52,956 bases of DNA. It comes from Bacteroidales bacterium. GTDB lineage: Bacteria; Bacteroidota; Bacteroidia; Bacteroidales; VadinHA17. The first letter of the stretch is position 1, and each line of letters starts with the position of its first letter. The translations under genes and the position numbers were made by a program. The stretch spans positions 1-52,956 of the forward strand of contig JANTGF010000020.1 of assembly GCA_024763075.1 (NCBI GenBank), written 5' to 3'. Positions 15,970-26,079 of the stretch are shown here, piece by piece. The notes beneath the pieces were generated by a model. It was not told the DNA's origin. It did not search any database and saw only the letters and a list, made by a program, of their open reading frames with translations.

Positions 15970-18900
15970 ATGTTATTTTTCAATCAAAAATTCCATGGAT
16001 CTGTAATTTTCTTCAGCAGCCTGCTACTTGTGTCTTCCGTGCTTTTTGCTCAGGAAAATCTGACAAAATATCAGAATAATGTTTTCATTACAAACTGGGC
16101 TGTTTGTGGTCCTTTCCCTAATGGTAACGGGAAAAATATTGATACGGATTTTCTGAAAAATGCAGGAGGGGAAAGTAACATTGAACTGAAACCGGGTATG
16201 GAACATCCTAGTGAGGCTGTATCTTCAGGAAAGGTTGGCTGGATTTCTGTAAAGGCTGACAAATCAGGCAAACTGGATATTAAGAAATATTTAACTCCCA
16301 ATCAGAAGAATATTGCTTATTGTGCTGCCATTATTGAATGTGCGGATATTACCCCTGCCATATTGAAACTGGGTAGTAATGACCGGCTTAAAGTATGGCT
16401 AAATGGTAAGCTGGTACACGTTTTTTCACAGCCCCGGGCCGGAGGGCCGGATACGGATCAGCTTCCGGTGGAGTTAAAAAAAGGGAAGAACCTTTTGTTG
16501 GCAAAAGTGGATAATGAAGGCGGAAACTGGTGGCTGTACGCCCGTTTTGATAAACTGGAATCCATCGACGGAAAAGTATTTATGACGAAACCCAGGGTGA
16601 GTACCGTACCTGAAAAATTAATGGATGGAAGGATAGCAGATGTTTTTAATATCATGCTGTACAATACTTCTCAAACTCCCTCCGGGCCGGTCACACTTAA
16701 AGTGAAAGCAGAGAAAAACAGGCCTGAGAAAACGCTTGTTATTCCCTTTATAGAACCCGGTGATTACCAATGGTATACCTTGGAATCTCCGATAAATAAA
16801 TTAAAGGATGAAAGTGTTTTGCATGCTGAAATAATTGCCTCAAGCGGTAAAAGTTCAAAGAACTTTAAGTTAGAATCTATACGTGGCAGATTTTTGGATG
16901 GCAAAGTTTATTTTGTTCAGGGTTTTCATGTAGATCCCGTATGGAGAGACAGTCAGTCAGGTTACCAGGCACTCACATTTTCGAACTTTACGCAGCATTT
17001 GAATGCCGTTCAGGCTGATTCTGCATTTGGACTGTTTGTAAGTGAGATCCCTTACCTGAAAGCATATTATGACGAACATCCGCAGGCCAGAGAATTTATC
17101 CGGAAATATGTGAAAGAGGGCAGGATAGAAACCGGGGGAAGCTACAATCAACCCAATGAAACGACCATTTCCGGTGAGGCCTTTATCAGGAACATTCTGT
17201 ATGGCAGGTTGTTTCATGAAAATGTACTGGGCGATTATCCCCGGGTATATGCACCCTGGGATGTTTTCGGGCATATCATTCAGCTGCCACAGATCCTTAC
17301 TAAATCAGAATTTATTGGCACAACATGGGAGAGGGGGAATTACCGTTCACCTTTTGTCCGTGTACCTGATGTTCCGGATCTTTATCGGTCTATGTCGCCC
17401 GATGGTTCCATTATTCTTAACCGGAAAGTCAGTTATGGTTTTAACGGACCACAGACAGGCCAATTCCAGGATGTTGATTTACAGACAAGGAAACTCATGT
17501 ATAACAACCTGCTGGAGCAACAGGAACAAATTGCCGGTTTGAAATCAGATTTCAGACTGAATGCAACCGACGAAAAGGCTCCCACCACCTGGGTCGTTGG
17601 ACGTAGCAGTGAATTCAGCTTTTATATTCCGGAAGTTAGCCTGCAGGCTGATGGGGCGGAACAGTATTTTCTGAATGTGCAGAATCAGCTGGATAATCAG
17701 GAAGTGGACATTCCCGTCCTTACCCGGGATGTCTCCCAGTACAATGAGGGTTGTGAATTATCCCGTTTCGACCTGAAACTGGGGAACCGTTTAGCCGAGA
17801 ATACACTTATTTCTGCTGAAAAATTTTCCACCATTGCCAACCTTATGGGCTTTGAGTATCCTGCAGCAAGTCTGGATAAAGCATGGAGGCAGATTCTTTT
17901 TGGTCAGCATCACGATGGAATTACCGGCTGCGGGGCAGATGTACCTTACCTCGATTTAGCGGAAGCCTATCATGAAGCCCTGGAACTTGGATGGAATGCT
18001 TTGCATCAGTCACTGGAATCTGTTTCTGATATGGTGGCTACAAATACGGGACAGGGGATTCCCCTGATTGTATTTAATCCTCTTAACTGGGACAGGACAG
18101 GCGTAGTTAAAACACAAATTCATTTCACAGATGGCCTTGAAGGTTTCAGTATTCTGGACCAGAATGAAAGGATAACTAATTATACGATTGAAAATCAAGA
18201 AGAAAAGAATGGAAAGATTTTGAATGCAGATATTACTTTTATTGCTGCCGGGGTGCCATCAATTGGATACAAAACGTACTGGCTTATTCCCTCAAAAGAA
18301 AAACCTGCAGGCTCAGGCCTGAAAGATTCAGGTACAAATGTAATTGAGAATGAATCTTATAAACTCACGGTAGATAAAAATGCCGGTGGTGGCATTACAA
18401 GCCTGATAGAAAAAAAATCAGGACGGGAATTTATTAAATCAAAAACAGGTCATCCCGGCAATGAATTGATATTGCTTAAGGAGGGTAGTGGTTTTGAACC
18501 GGCCTGGCGATTTCTTACAACTGGTGAAAAGAGTTTCTCACACGACAAAACAAGCAGGATAGAAGTCTATGAAAATCCGGTTTATAAGAAAATAATAATT
18601 ACCGGGGAAATGGACCGCATGGAAAAACGGGTGCAGGAGATCATAATGTATAATGATCTGGAACGCATTGATTTCAGGACTTTTCTCGTGGGTTATGAAG
18701 GTCTGAAAGGTAAGAACATTACTGAAAACGATGAAAGGGAAAGAAGAAATGACCGGGATTTTTACTGCATTGGTTTTCCTACTGATTTGGATGGGGGAGT
18801 ACCTGTACTGGAAGATCGTTTTGCTACCAAAACTTACTATCAAAGCAAAGAATATCTTGCATATAACAGTACAAATACCGAATGGACCAGCCATCATTCC

Positions 18901-20799
18901 ATGAATTCCTGCTACCAATGGATAGATTACAGTAATTCGGTAAAAGTGAATTTTGGAGAGGCCGGAAGCATAGCTTTGGGCCCTGTTGAAGTTTTAACAA
19001 ACCATTCCAGGGAGATCAGGAAATCGGGTTTCCGGTTGATTGAGGCCCTGGCAAAAAAAGGCATCACAGCCACACCCTCTTTTGATGATGTAGTAAGAGA
19101 TTATGATATTCAGTACCGCAGGTTTAGTTTTTCCCTGAGTGTTGAAGGTGAAAATGAATATAACAATAAGTTACTCCGCCGGCTGAGCAAAGAACAACAA
19201 AGAAGTTTTAATAAACAACTCAGGGAGAATACTTACGCATATCTTTTTACCTATGATAACCAAATAGATGGAAGCTGGTTTGACCTTCCTGTTTTGATGA
19301 TAGTTGGCCGGGATGAAAAGTCTCTTATTTCAGCCGTAGGGAAAATTGTGGATGAATTGAGTGAAAGCCCGGAACTGAATTTCCCGTCTTCTGCTTGTTA
19401 TGCTGAAATAAAAACCAGCGTACCGGATTATGGCCTGGCAATTATCAACCGGGGTAATATGCCGGTGAGTGTGGAGCCTGACGGAACTATGGTTCTTTCT
19501 TTAATGCACACAGTCCCCTGGCAGTCTCCATTACTCAACTGGACCCATGATTTTCCTGAACGGAAAACCCATGTATTTGAGTATGCTCTGGTTCCGCACC
19601 GGGGAAACTGGCGCCAGGCAGGGTTGGTGAAAAGCGGGTACGAATTCAATAACCCCCTGATTGCCATTCAGACAGATATTCATGATGGTAAGTATCCTCC
19701 AGAACATTCGTTTTTCTCAACTTCTGATGAGAATATTGTTGTAAGCTCATTAAAACCTAAAACAAATGGAAATGAGGCATTCAAAGCAAAAACAGCTACC
19801 GATGCCTCAAACGGCGTGATCCTTCGTTTGTATGAACCGCTGGGCCGGAGTGAGGAGATTTCAATACGATCCGGTTTTCCAATAGAAAAAGCTGAAAAGG
19901 TGAACCTAATGGAACGTAAACCGGAAGAAGTTACATTTACACATGAGACCGTTAAAGCAGAAATTGGTCCGAATGCCATAGAGACCTTTTCCCTGTCACT
20001 TGAAACAGCTAAAAAATTGAAGGACACTCCAAAAGAAGAAAAACCATCAGTTTATGCTTCATACTGGCAACACAACGAAGGGGCAGCTCCTTCAGGCTAC
20101 TTACCTGTGAGTGTAAAAATACTCGGAAAATTAGAATCTTTCGGAGTTAGCACATTCCCTGAAAATGTGCAACAGATTGAAATTGCGGTGGTAAATGACT
20201 TTACCGATTCATCTGTTTCCGGTAAATTGATAATTGAAACACCACCCGGACTCCGCGTGGTACCTGCAGAAATTGAATATACTGTAGAAGCTAATAGTGA
20301 AAGCTTTTATAAGGTTGCCATTATCCCGGAAAATACTACTTCAGAACCGGGTTTTATTGTGGCAACTATTGAGCATGACGGTAAAAAAATATATGATGTA
20401 TTAGAGTACAATTTGCCTGAAAAAAGCTTTGGACATAATTCTTTAAAGGACATCTCAGTACCTGGTCTAAAATGGAAGATAAATGAAAATAAAGGTAAAA
20501 TTGAAATGGTCATCTCAAATCCCTTTGCACAGTCAGTGAAAGGCAGTATTTCAATTATAGGGCCGGTAGAAACATGGGGCATGGAGGTAGTGAATCCGGC
20601 GTGTCTGACTGATGTTTACCCATGGAAACAAATATTTGAAGTGCCGGCTTTGGGAACCCGAAAACTTTACTTTAAAGTAACATCCGAAAAAGGCAAAAGC
20701 CTGAAGAAAAATGAAATCTGGCTGGTTGCAAAACTGGCTTATTATGGATATTTGGATTATAAACCTGTAATGGGTGATCTTGTGATTAAAGATAAATAG
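15970..20799 (+). CDS. Large GH38 alpha-mannosidase, secreted
   Basis: This 1609-residue protein has a signal peptide (VSSVLFAQ). An N-terminal beta domain of about 290 residues resembles sugar-binding jelly-roll folds (LKVWLNGKLVHVF, NLLLAKVDNEGGNWW). The GH38 catalytic region starts near 310: GFHVDPVW supplies His320 and Asp322 for zinc binding, APWDVFGH carries Asp431 as probable nucleophile, and GQHHDGITG (645-653) supplies further metal-site residues. Long mannosidase beta-sandwich regions follow. Near 1390-1480 is a module resembling NPCBM-associated alpha-galactosidase tails (VVNDFTDSSVSGKLIIE). GH38 enzymes are retaining alpha-mannosidases acting on N-glycan or yeast mannan branches. 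At 1609 residues it is longer than typical bacterial members (around 850-1050) because of the extra terminal domains. The gap from GH92 no. 1 is 21 bases, so the genes are probably co-transcribed. Confidence 0.92.
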   Translation: MLFFNQKFHGSVIFFSSLLLVSSVLFAQENLTKYQNNVFITNWAVCGPFPNGNGKNIDTDFLKNAGGESNIELKPGMEHPSEAVSSGKVGWISVKADKSGKLDIKKYLTPNQKNIAYCAAIIECADITPAILKLGSNDRLKVWLNGKLVHVFSQPRAGGPDTDQLPVELKKGKNLLLAKVDNEGGNWWLYARFDKLESIDGKVFMTKPRVSTVPEKLMDGRIADVFNIMLYNTSQTPSGPVTLKVKAEKNRPEKTLVIPFIEPGDYQWYTLESPINKLKDESVLHAEIIASSGKSSKNFKLESIRGRFLDGKVYFVQGFHVDPVWRDSQSGYQALTFSNFTQHLNAVQADSAFGLFVSEIPYLKAYYDEHPQAREFIRKYVKEGRIETGGSYNQPNETTISGEAFIRNILYGRLFHENVLGDYPRVYAPWDVFGHIIQLPQILTKSEFIGTTWERGNYRSPFVRVPDVPDLYRSMSPDGSIILNRKVSYGFNGPQTGQFQDVDLQTRKLMYNNLLEQQEQIAGLKSDFRLNATDEKAPTTWVVGRSSEFSFYIPEVSLQADGAEQYFLNVQNQLDNQEVDIPVLTRDVSQYNEGCELSRFDLKLGNRLAENTLISAEKFSTIANLMGFEYPAASLDKAWRQILFGQHHDGITGCGADVPYLDLAEAYHEALELGWNALHQSLESVSDMVATNTGQGIPLIVFNPLNWDRTGVVKTQIHFTDGLEGFSILDQNERITNYTIENQEEKNGKILNADITFIAAGVPSIGYKTYWLIPSKEKPAGSGLKDSGTNVIENESYKLTVDKNAGGGITSLIEKKSGREFIKSKTGHPGNELILLKEGSGFEPAWRFLTTGEKSFSHDKTSRIEVYENPVYKKIIITGEMDRMEKRVQEIIMYNDLERIDFRTFLVGYEGLKGKNITENDERERRNDRDFYCIGFPTDLDGGVPVLEDRFATKTYYQSKEYLAYNSTNTEWTSHHSMNSCYQWIDYSNSVKVNFGEAGSIALGPVEVLTNHSREIRKSGFRLIEALAKKGITATPSFDDVVRDYDIQYRRFSFSLSVEGENEYNNKLLRRLSKEQQRSFNKQLRENTYAYLFTYDNQIDGSWFDLPVLMIVGRDEKSLISAVGKIVDELSESPELNFPSSACYAEIKTSVPDYGLAIINRGNMPVSVEPDGTMVLSLMHTVPWQSPLLNWTHDFPERKTHVFEYALVPHRGNWRQAGLVKSGYEFNNPLIAIQTDIHDGKYPPEHSFFSTSDENIVVSSLKPKTNGNEAFKAKTATDASNGVILRLYEPLGRSEEISIRSGFPIEKAEKVNLMERKPEEVTFTHETVKAEIGPNAIETFSLSLETAKKLKDTPKEEKPSVYASYWQHNEGAAPSGYLPVSVKILGKLESFGVSTFPENVQQIEIAVVNDFTDSSVSGKLIIETPPGLRVVPAEIEYTVEANSESFYKVAIIPENTTSEPGFIVATIEHDGKKIYDVLEYNLPEKSFGHNSLKDISVPGLKWKINENKGKIEMVISNPFAQSVKGSISIIGPVETWGMEVVNPACLTDVYPWKQIFEVPALGTRKLYFKVTSEKGKSLKKNEIWLVAKLAYYGYLDYKPVMGDLVIKDK

Positions 20800-20810
20800 A
20801 TGAGGGACGT

Positions 20811-20847
20811 CCTTTATTCCTGTCAGAAATGGTTTTCCGGAATAAGG
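20811..20847. terminator. Imperfect inverted repeat after the GH38 gene
   Basis: cctttattcc and ggaataagg can pair as an imperfect 9-10 bp stem with an 18-base loop. No T-run follows, so it may be a weak attenuator or an RNA end-protecting structure rather than a true intrinsic terminator. The next gene starts 73 bases later. Confidence 0.3.
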
Positions 20848-20920
20848 TAGAACAATGCATGTATAAAGTAAAATGCAATATTAACTTTAAAGATTTAAAT
20901 ACTCAGGAATATAAAATAAT

Positions 20921-23878
20921 ATGAAATTTTCAAAACATCAGCCTTATCTGATCCTTGCTACAACCATTGCTGTTTTCCATCTGTTTCTTACATCCTGTAC
21001 AAAAACAGATACAAAGGATTTAACCCGGTATGTTGATCCATTTATCGGAACCGGCGGACATGGCCACACCTTCCCGGGTGCTACATTACCCTTTGGAATG
21101 GTCCAGCTAAGCCCTGATACACGAATGGAAAACTGGGACGGTTCCTCCGGTTATCATTATTCAGATAAAACTATTATGGGGTTCAGTCATACCCATTTAA
21201 GTGGTACGGGTGCCCCTGAATATTGCGATATCCTGCTGATGCCAACAGTGGGCAAGGTCCGGATGCTTGTGGGCGATGAAAATAATTCCAAAACGGGTTA
21301 CCGCTCTTCATTTAGCCATGAGAATGAATCCGCTTCCCCTGGATATTACAATGTTTTACTTGATGACTACAATGTAAAAGTTGAACTGACCGCTACTGCC
21401 AGGGCGGGTTTTCATCAATACACTTTCCCGGCGTCAGAGGAAGCAAACATCATTATTGATCTGAAAAACCGTGACAGGGTGATTAACGCCGGAATCAATA
21501 TTCTAAGTGATACTGAAATCTCCGGATTCAGGCGTTCCACCCGCTGGGTAAAAGACCAGCATGTTTATTTTTATGCGATATTTTCGAAATCGTTTAAAAA
21601 TTCAGGAATTGCTATAAATGATACCCTTATTGAGGGAATTAAGGAGGCAAAGGGGAAAAACATTAAAGCTTTTGTAAGATTCGGTACAAAGCAAAAGGAA
21701 AAAATCCTTGTGAAAGTCGGTATATCAGCTGTAAGTATAGCAAATGCAAAAATGAACCTGGAGGCGGAAATTAAGGCATGGGACTTTAAAAAGATCAGAG
21801 AACAGGCAAACGAAGCATGGAATAAGCATTTATCCAGTATTGAAATTGAAGGAGGGACGGAAAAGCAAAGGCGTATTTTTTACACTGCATTGTATCATAC
21901 AGCCATGGAACCGAATATTTTCAATGATGTGGATGGCAGTTATCGCGGAGTAGATTTGAAAGTTCATAATGCCGAAGGATTTACCCGTTATACGGTTTTC
22001 TCCCTGTGGGATGTATTTAGGGCAGAAATGCCTTTATACACAATTCTGGAACCTTCCCGAATGAATGATTTCATAAAAACCTTTTTGGCTATCTACAAGA
22101 ACGGGGGAAGGCTGCCCCACTGGGAGATCTGGGGCAGTCATTCCGGTTCCATGATTGGCCATCATTCACTTCCGGTGATTCTGGATGCCTACAACAAGGG
22201 GATACGGGATTATGATGTAAACCTAGCATATGAAGCGATGAAGAATCAGGTGGATCATACCGGATATTATTCACGAATGGGATATATTCCTGCGGATAAA
22301 AGCAGTGGTTCTGTCTCTGTAGTGATGGAATATGCTTATAATGACTGGTGTGTGGCAGAAATGGCAAAAAACCTGGGAAACCATGATGATTATGTTACCT
22401 ATCAGCAAAGAGCTCAGTTTTATCGAAACTTATATGACAGGAAAACCGGATTTATGCGACCCAAAAATGCAGATCGCAATTGGGTTGAACCTTTTGATCC
22501 GGCGCAGGGGAGTGAACATTTTGTGGAAGGTAATTCTTATCAGTACAGCCTCTTTGCTCCACATGATATTTCCGGACTGATCAAACTAATGGGTGGGGAA
22601 AAGAGTTTTGAAGCATGGCTGGATAAACTTTTCACCACACAATCTGAATATGATGCTAAAGTTAAAGATGCCAGTGGTTTGATCGGTCAATATGCCCATG
22701 GAAATGAACCCAGTCATCACATGGCCTATCTTTACAATTATGTGGGTGCGGCACCTAAAACCCAGAAGATGGTCCGGCTGATACTTGATACCATGTATGA
22801 TGATAAACCCGACGGACTGAAGGGGAATGAGGATTGCGGGCAAATGTCGGCATGGTATATCCTGAGTTCCATGGGTTTTTATTCTGTAAACCCGGGAGAT
22901 GCAAAATATGTAATCGGATCACCTCTGTTTGATAAGGTTGTTATTCACCTTGAAAACGGAAATCAATTCACCATTGAAGACAGTAATGTAACTGAACAGA
23001 ATATTTATATTCAGTCCACAAGTCTGAACGGAAAGCCCTACACAAAATCATGGTTCCCTCATGAAGTAATTACGAAAGGGGGTGCTTTTGTATTTGAAAT
23101 GGGCTCAAAACCTAATTTTAACTGGGGCACTTCCAATGCAGACAGACCTTTCACTCCGGATATGCAACCTGCCGTGTCTATGCCTTACATAGTGAGTCCT
23201 GATAATAAATTCCTGGGGAAAATAAAAATTAAGTTGAGATGTGATACAAAAGGATCTCAGATTTATTATACAACAGACGGGAGTGAGCCGGATGAGAATT
23301 CAAATCTTTATTCCCGGCCTTTTGAACTGAGGAAAACCACTACTCTGAAATTCAGGGCATACAATAAAGGTTTGCTGCCCAGTCTTGTGGTTAGTGAAAG
23401 AATAAATAAACTGAAATATGAAAAATTCAAAAATTATACAGGAGTTCCCATGGAACCCGGATTGAGATACAAGTATTACGAAGGAAATGTAATGTTTGTG
23501 AAAGAGTTAATGGCTCTTCAACCGGTAGAAACAGGCATTATTTCTCATTTTACCATTGAGAACAGGAAAAAGGACAGTTATTTTGGATATGAATACAGTG
23601 GGTTTATCCATATTCCCAAAGATGGTGCTTATACGTTTTACAATAAAACGAATGATGGAAGTATTCTTTATCTTGATGGAAAAGAGTTTATAAATACGGA
23701 CGGTGGTCATCCTGCTCATGAGGTTTTCCGGACCATAGCCCTGAGAAAAGGCGTCTATAAAATAGATCAGAAATATTTTCAGATGGGTGGCGGATTTATG
23801 AATCAGGTTAGCTGGAAAGGGCCTGGCATTGAGAAGTCAGAAGTACCCGCTTCAGTTTTATACCACAGGATTGAATAA
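20921..23878 (+). CDS. GH92 alpha-mannosidase lipoprotein with CHB_HEX_C-like and PA14 domains (GH92 no. 2)
   Basis: This 985-residue lipoprotein (FHLFLTSCTK) has the same order of domains as the gene at 13024. The GH92 region spans ~35-750 (VDPFIGTGGHGHTFPGATLP, EGNSYQY with Glu536, HGNEPSHH, GNEDCGQMSAWY with Asp638). A beta module lies near 775-820 (IYYTTDGSEPDENSNLYS) and a PA14 domain near 843-980 (DGAYTFYNKTNDGSILYLDG). It is clearly paralogous to GH92 no. 1 but not a recent copy, and the active-site motifs are complete. Paired GH92 paralogues in one locus usually divide linkages between them, and the same is likely here. The 121-base gap after GH38 contains only a weak hairpin, so it may be read from the same transcript. 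Confidence 0.95.
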   Translation: MKFSKHQPYLILATTIAVFHLFLTSCTKTDTKDLTRYVDPFIGTGGHGHTFPGATLPFGMVQLSPDTRMENWDGSSGYHYSDKTIMGFSHTHLSGTGAPEYCDILLMPTVGKVRMLVGDENNSKTGYRSSFSHENESASPGYYNVLLDDYNVKVELTATARAGFHQYTFPASEEANIIIDLKNRDRVINAGINILSDTEISGFRRSTRWVKDQHVYFYAIFSKSFKNSGIAINDTLIEGIKEAKGKNIKAFVRFGTKQKEKILVKVGISAVSIANAKMNLEAEIKAWDFKKIREQANEAWNKHLSSIEIEGGTEKQRRIFYTALYHTAMEPNIFNDVDGSYRGVDLKVHNAEGFTRYTVFSLWDVFRAEMPLYTILEPSRMNDFIKTFLAIYKNGGRLPHWEIWGSHSGSMIGHHSLPVILDAYNKGIRDYDVNLAYEAMKNQVDHTGYYSRMGYIPADKSSGSVSVVMEYAYNDWCVAEMAKNLGNHDDYVTYQQRAQFYRNLYDRKTGFMRPKNADRNWVEPFDPAQGSEHFVEGNSYQYSLFAPHDISGLIKLMGGEKSFEAWLDKLFTTQSEYDAKVKDASGLIGQYAHGNEPSHHMAYLYNYVGAAPKTQKMVRLILDTMYDDKPDGLKGNEDCGQMSAWYILSSMGFYSVNPGDAKYVIGSPLFDKVVIHLENGNQFTIEDSNVTEQNIYIQSTSLNGKPYTKSWFPHEVITKGGAFVFEMGSKPNFNWGTSNADRPFTPDMQPAVSMPYIVSPDNKFLGKIKIKLRCDTKGSQIYYTTDGSEPDENSNLYSRPFELRKTTTLKFRAYNKGLLPSLVVSERINKLKYEKFKNYTGVPMEPGLRYKYYEGNVMFVKELMALQPVETGIISHFTIENRKKDSYFGYEYSGFIHIPKDGAYTFYNKTNDGSILYLDGKEFINTDGGHPAHEVFRTIALRKGVYKIDQKYFQMGGGFMNQVSWKGPGIEKSEVPASVLYHRIE

Positions 23879-23889
23879 CATTGTCGCAT

Positions 23890-24010
23890 GTTGAGTCCCG
23901 TCAGGGACTAAATATTTATAGCAGTGGGCTTCAGCCCACGGTTAGGATAAAATGAATGCCATGGACTTTGGCGGGATTTTTGATTTTATTGTTTAAAAAT
24001 CGTGACAAAG
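23890..24010. repeat. Dispersed palindromic repeat (copy 1; copy 2 at 41310)
   Basis: The element has a gtccc/gggac hairpin (23895-23908) and a gtgggct-tc-agcccac hairpin (23924-23939). These are followed by a tail containing tttggcgggatttttg and ending in gacaaag. A related block with ccatgggct-tc-agcccatgg and tttggcggtatttttg lies at 41310-41402. Such REP-like elements are scattered in many Bacteroidetes genomes. The function is unknown. Confidence 0.6.
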
Positions 24011-24661
24011 TCAGATATTATATAACTAAAGTTTTGCAGGTAAAATAGATGGAGATAATATATTGTAATTTAGCTTATTAAACTATGAGAATCCTTTGTG
24101 ATACCCTCGTATCCCTGGTGGGTAAAACTGTTTTTTATCACGAATGAACACTAAGAAAAGCACGAAGGTACACAAAATAAAATATTAAAAAATGGAAGAC
24201 CATGTAACTAATCAACCTGGATCTACAATATTATTTTATCGCATAACTTACTTAATATCAGCCAATAAGCCTTAGGTGTGAAACATTAGTAACTAATAAA
24301 CAAATAAATAATGTGTATTAATTGTGTTAAGCCATGATTGCTGAGATAATAAATTTAAAGGAGTAGTTACAAAAGGATATGTATATTTGGATCAGTACCG
24401 ATAGTTTCGTTGATTATATAGTGCGGTGGCATGAAAATTTGGCCCGGGCCAGTGATGGGATGTGGGGGGCAGGATTAAATTTTCTTGATTTTTTTGTTTA
24501 CTTTTTTCATCAAGGAAAAAAGTAAAAGCCTGTCCGGCTGGAGGACGAAAAAAGTTAATTGATTAAATCTTATCGTTGTAATCAATATATTTTTACGAAT
24601 ATAGCATAATCATATACTTAAATAAGAACATCCCTGACGAACAATTTCGTAATATAGGAAA
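24011..24661. other. Long intergenic stretch of repeat debris upstream of the BNR genes
   Basis: No gene is supported here. A cacgaatgaacac/agcacgaagg-type tract near 24140-24175 resembles dispersed Bacteroidetes repeats. A long hairpin lies at 24480-24519 (ttcttgat paired with atcaagga, separated by a T-rich loop), followed by aaaaaagtaaaagcctgtcc. TATATTTG at 24382-24389 matches the -7 promoter consensus but is about 430 bases from the BNR gene, so it may serve a leader or the small frame at 24662. Confidence 0.5.
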
Positions 24662-24826
24662 ATGATTAAAAATGCTTTGAGCAAAATATTTGTAACCGGG
24701 TTCGTAAGTGCCCTTAAAAACGAAGAAATAAAAACTGTTTTGATGGGATATTTGATGGCGGAGACGAAATTCATGACAAAACTAACAGTTAGATTATCAA
24801 TAAAATACAAACTTATAAACTTATGA
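24662..24826 (+). CDS. Possible 54-residue leader protein overlapping the sialidase-like gene by ATGA
   Basis: An ATG at 24662 opens a 54-codon frame (MIKNALSKIFVTGFVSALKN at its start) whose TGA overlaps the ATG of the next gene as ATGA. This is an arrangement typical of translational coupling. The product is basic with hydrophobic stretches, has no recognised family, and lacks an obvious ribosome-binding site. It could be chance, since the region is AT-rich and otherwise repeat debris. Confidence 0.25.
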   Translation: MIKNALSKIFVTGFVSALKNEEIKTVLMGYLMAETKFMTKLTVRLSIKYKLINL

Positions 24827-25995
24827 AATTTTTTTCCGCAGTACTATTATTCATTTTATCCGGCAACATCATTCTTGCTCAGGGAACTTTACAAGGCGAA
24901 CTTATATTCCCGTTCCAAAAACAACATGTCCATGCCAGCAGCATCGTTGAACTTCCAAACGGAGATTTATTAACCTGCTGGTTCCAGGGAAGCGGGGAAC
25001 GAAAAGCAAATGACGTGGTGATCAACGGATCCCGGTTGAAAAAAGGCGATTCGAAATGGAGCAAACCTTTCCTGATGGCAGATACACCCGGGCAACCCGA
25101 TTGTAACCCGGTTTTATTCCTGAATAGTACCGGTAAACTATTTTTGGTATGGATTGTGGTAAGGGCCAATCGCTGGGAAACCTCCGTACTGAAAGTAAAA
25201 ACCACAGAAAATTATAATGAGGAAGGTCCTCCCGACTGGGAATGGCAGGATTTGATCCTGATGAAACCGGGAGAGGAATTTGCAGCCAGAGTGAAAGATC
25301 AGTTTAGAAAATATGGCAGGGAAGACCTCGCATGGGCGGAATATGCCCTGCCTTATGAAGAAATGCTGATAGAGGCTGCAAAAGACCCGAAAAAGAGGGA
25401 AACCGGCTGGATGACACGTACTCACCCGACTGTTCTGGACAATGGAAAAATTCTTCTACCCCTATACTCCGACGGTTTTAATTTTGGACTGATTGCCATA
25501 TCCGAAGACGATGGAATAACCTGGAAATGCAGTCTTCCCATTGTGGGCCGTGGATTAAACCAACCAAGCCTGATCGTGCGGAAAGACGGATCAATAGATG
25601 CCTGGATGCGGGACGACGGAGATGAACCAGGCCGGATTATGATCAGCCATTCACAGGATGAAGCTTATTCATGGACTTACGGTCAAAAATCCGACATTCC
25701 CAACCCCGGGGCCAGTATTGAAATTCTTAAGCTTAAAAATGGTCATTGGCTTTTGATTTATAACGATGTGGATGACGGAAGGTACAGTCTGGCTGCTGCC
25801 ATTTCAGATGATGAAGGAAAATCATGGAAATGGAAGAAAAAGCTGGAAAATAAAAAGGACGGAAATTTCTCCTATCCTTCGGTTATACAGGCAAAGGATG
25901 GAAGAATACATGTAACTTATTCCTACCGTTTACCTGGTGAGAAGAAATCGATTAAACATGTGAGTTTTATGGAAAAATGGATTACAGATAATTGA
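24823..25995 (+). CDS. Secreted sialidase-fold (BNR repeat) protein
   Basis: This 390-residue protein has a signal peptide (ILSGNIILAQ) and a six-bladed propeller signature of the BNR_2/sialidase superfamily. It contains VELPNGDLLTCWFQGSGER near residue 43 and Asp-box-like turns SEDDGITWK at 227 and SDDEGKSWK at 328. The canonical GH33 FRIP arginine motif is not seen, so true sialidase activity is uncertain. The protein may be a related glycosidase or a sugar-binding propeller. It precedes a second BNR protein by 84 bases, and the two probably form an operon. In an N-glycan locus the obvious inferred job is to act on terminal sialic acid or another capping residue before fucosidase, galactosidase and mannosidases work inward. 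Confidence 0.8.
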   Translation: MKFFSAVLLFILSGNIILAQGTLQGELIFPFQKQHVHASSIVELPNGDLLTCWFQGSGERKANDVVINGSRLKKGDSKWSKPFLMADTPGQPDCNPVLFLNSTGKLFLVWIVVRANRWETSVLKVKTTENYNEEGPPDWEWQDLILMKPGEEFAARVKDQFRKYGREDLAWAEYALPYEEMLIEAAKDPKKRETGWMTRTHPTVLDNGKILLPLYSDGFNFGLIAISEDDGITWKCSLPIVGRGLNQPSLIVRKDGSIDAWMRDDGDEPGRIMISHSQDEAYSWTYGQKSDIPNPGASIEILKLKNGHWLLIYNDVDDGRYSLAAAISDDEGKSWKWKKKLENKKDGNFSYPSVIQAKDGRIHVTYSYRLPGEKKSIKHVSFMEKWITDN

Positions 25996-26079
25996 AGATT
26001 TATTGTATATACCATATTATTAGTAGCTTGGTGAATATTGTAAAAATTTTTGAACCTCATTTGTGAAAAAATTGTTTTG

